A stretch of DNA of 37,810 nt from Acidobacteriota bacterium (GTDB lineage Bacteria > Acidobacteriota > Vicinamibacteria > Fen-336), in contig QHVJ01000124.1 in the NCBI GenBank assembly GCA_003222275.1, forward strand, positions 1 to 37,810, in the 5' to 3' direction. Below are positions 30,713 through 37,810 of the stretch, piece by piece. A model generated the notes under the pieces. The model was not told where the DNA came from, ran no database searches, and was given only the letters and a program-made list of their open reading frames with translations. Positions within the stretch are counted from its first letter, which is position 1. Every line of letters starts with the position of its first letter. The position numbers and the translations under genes were made by a program.

Positions 30713-32256
30713 TGGCCCGGGTCAGCTTCCAGCACCTGAGCGGCGCGGAGCAGGGCCGCTCCACGAATCTGCCCCGCCTGCCCGCCACCATCGGCTCCGA
30801 CCCCGACGTCGACGTCGTCATCCCCGGCCTCGCCCCCCGCCACGCCGTGCTCTACCAGCGCGACGGCGACATCGTGCTCCTCGACAGCGGCTCCACCCTC
30901 GGGACCTTCCTCGCCGGCAACGAGATCCAGGAGGCGGTGCTGAGGAACGGCGACGTCGTCCAGCTGGGGCGGGGCGGACCGCGCCTGCGGTTCCGCCTTC
31001 CCGACGGGCCGCGGGCGCGGACGGAGCAACTGCTGCTGGCGTTCCGCATGGCCCACCATCAGAGCAGCCGCAGCTTCCGCCGCACCCTCGCGGTGGTGGT
31101 GGTGGTCGCGTCGGCGCTGCTCGGGTGGAGCTTCCTGCAGTCGCGGCGGCTCGACCGGGAGGTGACGATGCTGCGCCGCGCGGTGCAGCAGGCCGACGCC
31201 GAGCGACGCGCCTTCGAGGCCCGCGTCGAGGCGGAGCGGCAGCGCGGCGACGCGGAGGGACGTCGGCTCGCGCGGGCGCGGGCCCGCGAGGCGGAGCTGC
31301 TCCACCAGCTCACCGACCCCGCCCGGGGCGAGGTGCCGGCCCTCAGGGCCGAGCTGCAGGCCACGCGCGACCGGCTCCAGGCCATCGAGGCGGAGCGCGC
31401 CGCCGGCGAGCGCATCATCCGCGACTTCGGCTCCGGCGTGGCCCTCATCCAGGGCGCCTACTCCTTCGCCGATGCGTCCGGGCGGCCGCTGCGGTACCAC
31501 GAGGACGACGCCGGCGCGACGATCCGGCAGAGCGACGGCGGGCCCGTGCTCGACGCGGAGGGCACCGGGCCCGTGCACGTGATCGAGTACTACGGGACGG
31601 GCTTCCTCGTCGACGGGAAGGGGCTCATCCTGACCAACCGCCACATCGCCGAGCCATGGTGGAACGATGACGAAGCGGACAAGCTGCTGAAGGCCGGCTT
31701 CCATCCCCGGCTCTCCTACCTGCGCGGCTTCTTTCCGCAGCATCGGCAGCCCTTCGAGCTCGCGTTCGAGCGGCGGTCCGACACCGTCGACCTCGCCCTG
31801 CTCAAGGTGAACCTGAGGGGCAGCAGGATCCCGGTGCTCCCGCTGGACCGGTCCCACACCGGCTCGGTCGCCGGCCAGCCGGTGGTGGTGGTGGGCTATC
31901 CCGCCGGCCTGGAAGCCATCCTGGCCAAGGCGGAAAACGGTGTCGTCAAGCAGATCCTGGAGTCGCACGGCACCAACTCGGAGCGCGTCACCGAGGCGCT
32001 CAGCCTGCGCGGCCTCATCCGTCCCTCGACCACCCAGGGCCACATCGGGGACATCACCCGGAGCGACATCGTCTTCGACGCGCCCACGACCCAGGGGGGC
32101 AGCGGCGGGCCGATCTTCAACAAGAACGGCCAGGTCATCGCCGTGGAGTACGCGGTGCTGCCGAAGTTCGGGGGCAACTCCTTCGGCGTGCCCGTCACCT
32201 ACGCGCTGGAACTGCTCGAGCTTCGCCGCGCCGGCCGCAAGAAGCCGGTGGCCTGA
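30712..32256 (+). CDS. FHA - transmembrane - coiled coil - trypsin-like protease
   Basis: The 514-residue protein has an unusual order of parts. Residues 1-97 are an FHA domain (ATIGSDPDVDVVIPGLAPRHA; LLDSGSTLGTFLAG), which binds phosphothreonine. Residues 126-141 are a membrane helix (LAVVVVVASALLGWSFL). Residues 146-236 form an Arg/Glu/Ala-rich coiled coil. From 285 comes an HtrA/trypsin-like protease with His311 (LTNRHI), Asp360 (TVDLALL) and Ser464 (TTQGGSGGPIFN). No PDZ domain follows. The FHA part would be cytosolic and the protease periplasmic, so it could pass a kinase signal across the membrane. It is coupled to the lipoprotein gene. Confidence 0.88.
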   Translation: MARVSFQHLSGAEQGRSTNLPRLPATIGSDPDVDVVIPGLAPRHAVLYQRDGDIVLLDSGSTLGTFLAGNEIQEAVLRNGDVVQLGRGGPRLRFRLPDGPRARTEQLLLAFRMAHHQSSRSFRRTLAVVVVVASALLGWSFLQSRRLDREVTMLRRAVQQADAERRAFEARVEAERQRGDAEGRRLARARAREAELLHQLTDPARGEVPALRAELQATRDRLQAIEAERAAGERIIRDFGSGVALIQGAYSFADASGRPLRYHEDDAGATIRQSDGGPVLDAEGTGPVHVIEYYGTGFLVDGKGLILTNRHIAEPWWNDDEADKLLKAGFHPRLSYLRGFFPQHRQPFELAFERRSDTVDLALLKVNLRGSRIPVLPLDRSHTGSVAGQPVVVVGYPAGLEAILAKAENGVVKQILESHGTNSERVTEALSLRGLIRPSTTQGHIGDITRSDIVFDAPTTQGGSGGPIFNKNGQVIAVEYAVLPKFGGNSFGVPVTYALELLELRRAGRKKPVA

Positions 32257-32261
32257 GCGCT

Positions 32262-32267
32262 TATACT
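32262..32267 (+). promoter_or_regulatory. -10-like TATACT before the mannosyltransferase
   Basis: TATACT is followed by nine bases and then the ATG at 32277. No Shine-Dalgarno sequence lies between, so a leaderless or near-leaderless transcript is likely. Confidence 0.5.
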
Positions 32268-32276
32268 CTGCGGCCG

Positions 32277-33518
32277 ATGGCGCTGCCTCCCCCGGGACCG
32301 CGGCGGGACCTCGCGATCGCACTCCTCTTCACCCTCGCCGCCGCCGTCTTCCGGCTGCCCCGGCTCGGGGTACCCGGCGAGGAGGTCTTCGACGAGGTCT
32401 ACCACGCCAAGACCGCCCTCCAGTACCTGAACGGGGAGTCGCCGACCGAGTGGGTCCACCCTCCCACCGCGAAGCTCCTGATCGCGGTCGGCGTGTGGCT
32501 CTTCGGCTACGTTCCCTGGGCGTGGCGGCTGATTCCGGCGCTGGCGGGAGTGGCCCTGGCCCCCGTCTTCTACCTGTTCGCGCGCCGCGTGCTCGTCACC
32601 GAGCGGGCGGCCGTGCTCGCCACGGTGCTGCTGCTCTGCGACGGCGTCTATCTCGTGCAGAGCCGGATCGCCATGACGAACATCTTCGCGGTGCTGTTCC
32701 AGGTCTCCTCCGCGCTGTTCATCCTGCGGGCGGCGCTGCGGCCGCGGCTCTCCGCGCCCGACATGGCGGCGGCGGGGCTGTTCCTGGGCCTCGCCCTCTC
32801 CACGCGCTGGACGAGCCTTTGGGCCGCCGGCTTCCTGGGCCTCGTGCTGCTGGCGGTGCGCCGGCTGCGGATCATCAAGCCGCGCGAGCTCACGCTGACC
32901 GTGCTGGCGTTCCTGGTCCTGCCCGTGGGCATCTACGTCCTCAGCTATGTCCCGTGGATGCGGCAGGGGCACGAGCTGAAGGAGCTGCTGCCGCTGCAGA
33001 AGGCGATCTGGCGCTACCACGCCGACCTGCGCGCGACGCATCCCTACTTCAGCCGGTGGTACACCTGGCCGCTGCTCTACCGGCCCACGTGGTACTACTT
33101 CAAGCAGACGGGAGAAACGATCCGCGGCATCGTGGCCCTCGGCAACCCGGCCCTGTGGTGGGCCTCGGTCCCGGTGACGGTGTGGGCGCTGGTCACGGGG
33201 ACGAAGGAGAAGGACGCGCGCCGGCTCTTCTCGGGCCTCGGCTTCTGCGCCATGTACCTGCCGTGGGGCATCTCGCCGCGGACGCTCAACTACAGCCACT
33301 ACCTCTTCGAGGCGATCCCCTACGCGTGCCTGAGCCTCGGCGCGCTCCTCGACCGCGGCGGAGACGGGAAGTGGGTGCGCGTCTACGTCGCGCTCGTGGT
33401 CGTGCTGTTCTTCTTCTTCCTTCCGTTCCTCATCGCCCTCCCCATCCCCGCCCGCTGGTACTTCCACGACCTCGGCGGCGGCGTCCGGCCGTGGACGTGG
33501 TTCCCGAAGTGGGTGTAG
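32277..33518 (+). CDS. PMT/GT39-type glycosyltransferase
   Basis: The 413-residue protein has about nine or ten membrane segments. The first periplasmic loop holds the acidic pair in GEEVFDEVYHAKTAL, typical of protein O-mannosyltransferases and related GT-C enzymes, followed by WVHPPTAKLLIAVG. Later marks are QSRIAMTNIFAVLFQ, LSTRWTSLWAAGFLG, WYTWPLLYRPTWYYF and LNYSHYLFEAIPY. Such enzymes use polyprenyl-phosphate sugars and glycosylate secreted proteins. It is shorter than actinobacterial PMT (about 500). The target is unknown. Confidence 0.85.
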   Translation: MALPPPGPRRDLAIALLFTLAAAVFRLPRLGVPGEEVFDEVYHAKTALQYLNGESPTEWVHPPTAKLLIAVGVWLFGYVPWAWRLIPALAGVALAPVFYLFARRVLVTERAAVLATVLLLCDGVYLVQSRIAMTNIFAVLFQVSSALFILRAALRPRLSAPDMAAAGLFLGLALSTRWTSLWAAGFLGLVLLAVRRLRIIKPRELTLTVLAFLVLPVGIYVLSYVPWMRQGHELKELLPLQKAIWRYHADLRATHPYFSRWYTWPLLYRPTWYYFKQTGETIRGIVALGNPALWWASVPVTVWALVTGTKEKDARRLFSGLGFCAMYLPWGISPRTLNYSHYLFEAIPYACLSLGALLDRGGDGKWVRVYVALVVVLFFFFLPFLIALPIPARWYFHDLGGGVRPWTWFPKWV

Positions 33519-33557
33519 ACCCGCGGCGGCATCGTGCTGATCCGGTGAGGCCCTTGC

Positions 33558-33563
33558 TATACT
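33558..33563 (+). promoter_or_regulatory. -10-like TATACT and ribosome-binding site of the selenoprotein gene
   Basis: TATACT is followed by a 22-base stretch with GGAGGT (33571-33576) nine bases before the ATG at 33586. This gene therefore has a conventional leader and a good Shine-Dalgarno site, showing that it is set up for translation and is not obvious debris. Confidence 0.5.
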
Positions 33564-33585
33564 CGACGGCGGAGGTCGTTCCCGC

Positions 33586-34251
33586 ATGGCCCTGGTGACC
33601 GAAGAGGTCGCGGCTCAGCTCAAGGGCGAGTTCGCCCAGCTCGCGAACCCCGTCCGGCTGGCCGTCTTCTCCCAGGCGCTGGCCGACCCCGAATCCGAGC
33701 AGGTGCGGCGCCTGGTGGAAGAGCTGGCCGCGCTCGACCCCCGCCTCTCCGTCGAGTCGTACAACTTCGTCCTCGACAAGGAGAAGGTGGAAGCGCTCGG
33801 CATCACGCGCATCCCGGCCATCGCGATCATGGGCGCCGAGAAGGACTACGGCATCCGCATGTACGGCCTCCCCTCGGGTTACGAGTTCGGCACCCTCGTC
33901 GAGGCCATCCTCGACGTTTCCCGCGCCGACAGCGGCCTGTCCGAGGAGACTCGGGCCGGCCTCAAGGAGCTGGCGCGCCCCGTCCACCTCCAGGTCTTCT
34001 CGACGCCCACCTGACCCTACTGCCCCCGGGCGGTCCGCCTGGCTTTCCGGTTCGCGATCGAGAGCGACAAGATCACCGCCGACGGCGTCGAGGTCACCGG
34101 CTATCCCGAGCTGGCCCAGAAGTACTGCGTGTCTTCGGTGCCGAAGACGGTCGTGGGCGAGACCGTCGAGTTCGTGGGCGCGGGCCCCGAGTCGATGCTG
34201 CTGAAGCACGTCCAGCAGGCGGCCGCCCCCGACGGCAGTCTGATAGTCTGA
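33586..34251 (+). CDS. pdo: selenocysteine-containing protein disulfide oxidoreductase (UPYC)
   Basis: Reading the TGA at 34012-34014 as Sec gives 221 residues, the normal PDO length (about 226). PDO has two thioredoxin folds. Domain 1 (to about 120) has FAQLANPVRLAVFS, ITRIPAIAIMG and YGLPSGYEFGTLVEAILDVS, but its CXXC is missing (FSQALADPE). Domain 2 has QVFSTPT-Sec143-PYCPRAVRLAF, then PELAQKYCVSSVPKTVV with the cis-Pro, and VEFVGAGPESMLLKHV. Archaeal PDOs read TPTCPYCP at this point. A SECIS-like hairpin follows the TGA. Other genes here use TGA as stop, so recoding must be local. The protein would reduce or exchange disulfides in the cytoplasm. A nonsense-mutated pseudogene is the main alternative. 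Confidence 0.82.
34026..34042 (+). promoter_or_regulatory. candidate bacterial SECIS hairpin
   Basis: Bases 34026-34031 pair with 34037-34042 (C-G, C-G, G-U, G-C, G-C, C-G), closing the loop GGUCC. Counting the U of UGA as 1, the loop G and U are at 22 and 23. In Escherichia coli fdhF the essential loop G and U are at 23 and 24. Stem length, loop size and distance fit the usual bacterial SECIS pattern. The bulged U of fdhF is not seen, which is common outside enterobacteria. Confidence 0.65.
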
Positions 34252-34255
34252 GGCA

Positions 34256-35381
34256 GTGGACCGGGCCTGAGCGCCGCGCGCGCCCCCGCTCCCGGCGCGA
34301 GCTCTACATCGACGCCTTCCGGGGGCTGATGGCCCTCGTGATGGTCCAGGGCCACCTCAACGACGCCCTCCTCTCGCCCGCGGCCAAGGCGGGTGTGCTC
34401 TACCAGCTGCAGCTCGTCATCCACGGCTCGACGGCGCCCGGCTTCCTCTTCGCGTCGGGCTTCGTGGCCGGGCTGCCCCGCGCGCCGCTGTCGGTGCGCG
34501 CCAGCGTGCGCCGCGCGCGCCGGCTCCTCTTCCTGCTCGGCGTCGGCTACGCGCTGCACCTGCCCTACCTGTCGCTCTGGAAGACGCTGTTGCAGGCCAC
34601 CCCGGCCGACAAGGCCCACGCGCTCTCCTGCAGCGCGCTCCACGTGATCGCCGTGACCCAGCTCTTCGTCCTCGCCCTGCAGTGGGCGGTGGGGCGGCGC
34701 TGGGTGGCGGTGGCGGCGGGACTGGCCATGCTCGTGCTCGCGGCCACGCCTGCGGTGTGGGCCTCGGACCTGTCCCGGCGGCTTCCCCTCGCCCTCGGCG
34801 CCTACATCGACGTACGAGCGGCCCCGTCGGCGTTCCCGATCTTTCCCTACTCGGCGTTCGTCCTCGCGGGAACGGTGGCGGGAGCGGCGCTCGGCCGCCA
34901 GGACGCGGCCACGCGCGCGCGTCGCGCCCTGCGCGGGGGCGCCGGCCTCCTCGCCGCGGGCGCGCTCGTCGCGCTGGCCTTGCGCGGCCGCGTGGAGTTC
35001 TGGGGCCCCTCGCCCGGCTACGCCTTGCTCCGGCTCGGGGCGCTGCTGCTCCTCCTCCTGGGAGTGGAGAGGGCGGTGCGGCGGAGAGGGAGGATCGCCT
35101 CCGCCCTGGCCCTCATCGGCCACGAAACCCTTCTCGTCTACGTGCTGCATCTGCAGCTGCTCTACGGCGCCGTGCTGTGGCCCGCGCCCCTGGCGCCGTG
35201 GGCCGGCCGGGTCGGTCTCCTCGCCGCCGACACCGTGCTCCTGTCGGCGATGGTCGTGGTGCTCTTCCTCGCCGCGTGGGCGTGGCACCGGCTGAAGGTC
35301 CGCTGGCCCCAGGCCGCCCAGACGCTGCTGTCGTTCCTCACGGTCGCCTTCATCTGGGAGTTCTTCACCCGGCCATGGTAG
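34256..35381 (+). CDS. membrane acyltransferase-like protein (apparent 1-base frameshift near start)
   Basis: The conserved frame reads RELYIDAFRGLMALVMVQGH and continues through about ten membrane segments to LTVAFIWEFFTRPW at 35381. The opening YIDAFRG...QGH resembles the DUF1624/heparan-glucosaminide acetyltransferase and OpgC-like acyltransferase groups (Arg-Gly and a His in the first membrane helix). No ATG, GTG or TTG lies in this frame before YIDAFRG; the first ATG (34329) would remove it. A GTG at 34256 in another frame would join if one base near 34263-34268 were absent. So either the sequence has a frameshift or the gene uses a CTG. A TGATAGT at 34241-34247 could be its -10. Confidence 0.7.
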
Positions 35382-35392
35382 GCTCGCGCGCG

Positions 35393-36280
35393 ATGTCTGC
35401 GACCCTCGTGGAAACGGTCGAAGAGCCTTCGCCGGCGCGCGAGATCGAGTACTGCCGATCCCTCGAGCAGGGCCGGATCCTCCTCTTCGAGCGGCCGCCT
35501 TTCGAGCTGCCCGCGGCGGAGCGGTCGCTGCTGCTGGCCCAGCGCCAGTCACGCGCCGGGTACCACAAGAACATCGCCTACCGCCCCGCCCAGGACCGGG
35601 TGACGGGCTTCGCGCGGGGCGCGGACACGGTGCGCTTGCGCGACGCGCTGCGGCTCTACTCGCGGCGGGCGACGGAGTTCGCGGCCTGGCTCCTGCCTCG
35701 CTACGCCCGGACGTGGCGGCTCGACCTGGCCAGCTTCCGGCCGGAAGAGGAGGCGGGACGCGCGCTGCCCCCGCGCTCGCGCAACGACCTCATCCACGTG
35801 GACGCGTTCCCCACCCGGCCCACGAGGGGCGACCGCATCCTGCGCCTGTTCACCAACGTCAACCCGGCCGAGCCCCGCGTCTGGCTGAGCGGCGGCACCT
35901 TCGAGGAGATCGCGCCGCGCTTCGCGCCCCAAGCGCTCGTCGATCGCGCCCGCCGGGAGGGGCTCGGCGACCGCCTGCGCCGTTTCGCGCGCGCGGCGGG
36001 CCTGAAGGTGGCGGTGCGCTCGCCGTACGACCGCTTCATGCTGTCGTTCCACCATTACCTCAAGGAAAGCGCGGCCTTCCAGGAGGCGGCGGAGAAATCC
36101 AGGTTGGAGTTCCCGGCCGGCGCGACGTGGATGGTGTTCACGGACATGGTCTCCCATGCGGTGCTCAAGGGCCGCTACGCGCTCGAGCAGACCTTCCTGG
36201 TGGCCCGGGACAGCCTCGTTCTCCCCGAAAAGGCCCCCATCGCGATCCTGGAACGGATCGCGCGCGCCCCCATGGGCTGA
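35393..36280 (+). CDS. Kdo hydroxylase (KdoO family)
   Basis: The 295-residue protein matches the Kdo_hydroxy family, which hydroxylates the 3-deoxy-D-manno-octulosonic acid of the lipopolysaccharide inner core with iron and 2-oxoglutarate. Key segments are GYHKNIAY, HVDAFPTRPTRGDRILRLF with the metal-binding His135-x-Asp137, TNVNPAEPRVWLSGGTFEE, RSPYDRFMLSFHHYLKE, and AGATWMVFTDMVSHAVLKGR ending in ALEQTFLV, which holds the second His. The ATG at 35393 is used; one at 35375 overlaps the previous gene. It shows that the organism makes Kdo-based lipopolysaccharide. Confidence 0.88.
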   Translation: MSATLVETVEEPSPAREIEYCRSLEQGRILLFERPPFELPAAERSLLLAQRQSRAGYHKNIAYRPAQDRVTGFARGADTVRLRDALRLYSRRATEFAAWLLPRYARTWRLDLASFRPEEEAGRALPPRSRNDLIHVDAFPTRPTRGDRILRLFTNVNPAEPRVWLSGGTFEEIAPRFAPQALVDRARREGLGDRLRRFARAAGLKVAVRSPYDRFMLSFHHYLKESAAFQEAAEKSRLEFPAGATWMVFTDMVSHAVLKGRYALEQTFLVARDSLVLPEKAPIAILERIARAPMG

Positions 36281-36290
36281 GCGCAAACGA

Positions 36291-36296
36291 TAGAAT
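36291..36296 (+). promoter_or_regulatory. -10-like TAGAAT before the second lipoprotein gene
   Basis: TAGAAT is followed 19 bases later by the ATG at 36316. AAGGAG at 36303-36308 is a good Shine-Dalgarno site seven bases before the ATG, so this transcript is leadered. Confidence 0.45.
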
Positions 36297-36315
36297 CGGG
36301 CTAAGGAGCTACATC

Positions 36316-36834
36316 ATGAACGCAAGAATCGCGATCACCGCGCTGGGCCTGGTGGCGCTCGTCAGCCTGGCCGGCTGCGCCCGCAGCTGCGCGCGCGGCG
36401 AGCCCGCTCCGACGCCGGCCGCCTCCATGGCCGTCTCCGGTGCCCCGGCCGCCGGCGCGGCCGACACGGCGCGCACGGTTCTCATCGACTCGGTCGTGCT
36501 CGGCCACAGCCTGTCTCCGGACGGCAACGTCGGCGCCCCCGGGACGTCGTTCGCCCAGGGCGGCCCGCTGTTCGTGTCGCTGAACGTCAGCGCGATCTCG
36601 CCCGGCACCGAGGTCAAGCTCTCTTGGTACGGCCCCAGCGGGACCGGCGAGGGCGACGACCAGCTCGTGGTACCTCCGGGGGCGAACGTCGTCAACTTCC
36701 GGGCCAAGGACACCTCGGCCTGGCCGCCCGGCACCCACCGCGTGGAGATCTGGGTCGGGGGCGCCAAGGCGGGCGAGAAGACGTTCACCATCACGTCCTC
36801 CGGAAGCCCCCCGGCCCCGTCGAGCCCGCGCTAA
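36316..36834 (+). CDS. lipoprotein of unknown function
   Basis: The 172-residue protein has a lipoprotein signal, MNARIAITALGLVALVSLAGC, with lipobox LAGC. An Ala/Pro-rich spacer follows to about residue 48. The rest is a beta-sandwich-like domain: TVLIDSVVLGHSLSPDGNVG, then LFVSLNVSAISPGTEVKLSWYG, VVNFRAKDTSAWPPGTHRVEIWVGGAKAG and EKTFTI. The pattern PPGTHRVEIWVGG is common in Ig-like domains of envelope proteins. No function can be given. Single gene. Confidence 0.75.
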   Translation: MNARIAITALGLVALVSLAGCARSCARGEPAPTPAASMAVSGAPAAGAADTARTVLIDSVVLGHSLSPDGNVGAPGTSFAQGGPLFVSLNVSAISPGTEVKLSWYGPSGTGEGDDQLVVPPGANVVNFRAKDTSAWPPGTHRVEIWVGGAKAGEKTFTITSSGSPPAPSSPR

Positions 36835-36863
36835 GGGGTGCTGGAGACCTCCTCCGGCACGAG

Positions 36864-36999
36864 CGTTCGGCACGCGGAGCGGAGCATCTCATCTGTCGTC
36901 TCGCCGAGGATTCACTCCGAGGCGAGACGCTGGATGATGCACAGTGCGAAGCGGAGCGTGCCGCATTCGGATCACGCGAAGCGGAGCGCGCCGCATTCG
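36864..36999. repeat. intergenic hairpin repeat, copy 2 (with partial third unit)
   Basis: The element begins with GTTCGGCACGCGGAGCGGAGC. It has a 9-bp outer stem (36897-36905 with 36921-36929), A-G and G-A mismatches, and a 3-bp inner stem (36908-36910 with 36916-36918) around loop TTCAC. It then carries GCGAAGCGGAGCGTGCCGCATTCG, and a second GCGAAGCGGAGCGCGCCGCATTCG directly after (36976-36999). It corresponds to the element at 12148-12297. Confidence 0.75.
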
Positions 37000-37005
37000 C
37001 CTTAG

Positions 37006-37810
37006 ATGCTGATCTGGCTGGACGAGATCGGGGACGCCGACCGCCTCCGCGTCGGAGGCAAGGCCTTCGTTCTCGCCCGCCTGCGCCGGGCCGGCCTTCC
37101 CGTGCCCGACGGCTTCGTCCTGACCGCAGACGAGGCCGTCGACGGCGACCACGAGGCCGCGCTCGCCGCCGCCGCGGCGCACCTCGGCCGCGCGGCCGCG
37201 GTGCGATCCTCGGGCGCGCTCGAGGACACCTCGGAGGCGAGCTTCGCCGGACAGTATCGGACGCTGCTGGACGTGAGCCCCGACGCGGTCGCGCGGTCGG
37301 TGGAAACCGTGCGCCGGTCCGCGGCCGACGCCGCCGGCTACGCGCAGGCGCTGGGGCTCCACGGCGCTCCGGCGCCGTCGTCCCTGCCCGTGCTCGTGCA
37401 GCGTTTCGTGGAGGCGCGAGCGGCGGGAGTCGTCTTCAGCCGCCATCCCCTCGACCCCGGGGCGATGCTGGTGGAGTCCCACGCCGGGCCGGGCGAGGGG
37501 GTGGTCTCGGGGACCGTGCGTCCCGAACGCTACGTCCTCGATCGGGAGACGGGCGAGCTGCGCGACGGCGCGCCGCGGGGAAGCCTTGCCGCCGACCTGC
37601 ACCAGGTCTTTCTCCTCGCGCGGCGGGCGGAAGAGCTTCTCGGGGCGCCGCAGGATGTCGAGTGGGCGCTCGCCACGGACGGCGTGGTGTTGCTGCAATC
37701 CCGTCCGATCACCGTCGAGGTCGAGCCGCCGCGCGACCCGCGGCTCCGGCGGTTGACCCGCGCCAACGTCGGCGAGGTGCTGCCCGATCCCGTCACGCCG
37801 CTCACGGCGT
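37006..37810 (+). CDS. PEP-synthase/PPDK N-terminal-like protein (cut by window end)
   Basis: The visible 268 residues match the N-terminal ATP-binding domain of PEP synthase/pyruvate phosphate dikinase. They start LIWLDEIGDADRLRVGGKAFVLARLRRAGLPVPDGFVLT. RAAAVRSSGALEDTSEASFAGQYRTLL is the nucleotide site. PVLVQRFVEARAAGVVFSRHPLD and DVEWALATDGVVLLQSRPIT are the later blocks of this domain. The domain is shorter than in true PEP synthase (no ~40-residue inserts), so it may be a dikinase-like enzyme of another kind, such as a rifampin phosphotransferase-like protein. The gene continues beyond the window. The ATG follows directly after the hairpin repeat. Confidence 0.8.
   Translation, partial: MLIWLDEIGDADRLRVGGKAFVLARLRRAGLPVPDGFVLTADEAVDGDHEAALAAAAAHLGRAAAVRSSGALEDTSEASFAGQYRTLLDVSPDAVARSVETVRRSAADAAGYAQALGLHGAPAPSSLPVLVQRFVEARAAGVVFSRHPLDPGAMLVESHAGPGEGVVSGTVRPERYVLDRETGELRDGAPRGSLAADLHQVFLLARRAEELLGAPQDVEWALATDGVVLLQSRPITVEVEPPRDPRLRRLTRANVGEVLPDPVTPLTA

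Noticed and set aside
34012..34014. TGA as a plain stop or a nonsense mutation ending a 142-residue protein
   Set aside because: The TGA is exactly at an active-site Cys position, the downstream 78 codons keep full family similarity with no other lesion, and a SECIS-like hairpin follows. I keep pseudogene as a minor alternative.

Overview
The window is about 37.8 kb of very GC-rich, gene-dense bacterial chromosome with 43 protein genes and no rRNA, tRNA, CRISPR array or intact transposon that I can see. A Kdo hydroxylase (lipopolysaccharide core), lipoproteins and a histidine kinase point to a Gram-negative cell. An MglA-type GTPase, a GldA/F/G-like ABC module with a DUF4340 protein, a small microcompartment locus and a PMT-type mannosyltransferase fit Acidobacteriota (or a neighbouring deep phylum such as Myxococcota) best. 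That assignment is an inference from gene content only. Most genes are single transcription units or short, tightly overlapping operons (ATGA, GTGA and TGATG junctions).

Layout. 1-440: non-coding, with a possible insertion-sequence end. 441-5957: HNH endonuclease, putrescine aminotransferase, ArsN2-like acetyltransferase, Mpo1-like membrane protein, leucine dehydrogenase and alpha/beta hydrolase. 6007-7811: ATP-grasp enzyme translationally coupled to a PPK2 polyphosphate kinase. 7808-12128: epimerase and thioesterase, KAS III, universal stress protein, citrate synthase. 12297-15421: a microcompartment operon: membrane TPR protein, membrane YHS-like protein, class II aldolase with a C-terminal encapsulation-peptide-like tail, one hexamer shell protein, three pentamer shell proteins, and a 95-residue Cys/His protein whose N-terminus also looks like an encapsulation peptide. 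15466-20873: DNA polymerase IV, a hendecad-repeat/basic-tail protein, a large secreted PIG-L deacetylase and a ParB-domain protein. 20881-24081: MglA-like GTPase with a long tail, cyclophilin, cytochrome c, PKD-like secreted protein. 24084-28820: ABC-DUF4340 operon read leftwards. 28898-32256: histidine kinase, lipoprotein, FHA-membrane-protease. 32277-36834: mannosyltransferase, selenoprotein, acyltransferase, Kdo hydroxylase, lipoprotein. 37006-end: start of a PEP-synthase-like protein.

Main discovery. The gene at 33586-34251 is a two-domain protein disulfide oxidoreductase (PDO) whose active-site CPYC is encoded as TGA-Pro-Tyr-Cys. The frame continues after the TGA for 78 codons with full PDO-like sequence. 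A hairpin with a GGUC apical loop sits where a bacterial SECIS should be. It is very probably a selenoprotein (UPYC) and a standard gene caller would cut it at residue 142. The N-terminal PDO domain has lost its own CXXC, so the UPYC site would be the only redox centre.

Other signals. The microcompartment locus has no aldehyde dehydrogenase in view and carries an unrecognised candidate cargo protein. A recurrent TAGAAT/TATACT hexamer lies 6-11 bases before many start codons, suggesting leaderless transcripts. An intergenic repeat family folds into a hairpin with an invariant loop and compensatory stem changes. The acyltransferase gene after the selenoprotein seems to carry a one-base frameshift or a non-canonical start.
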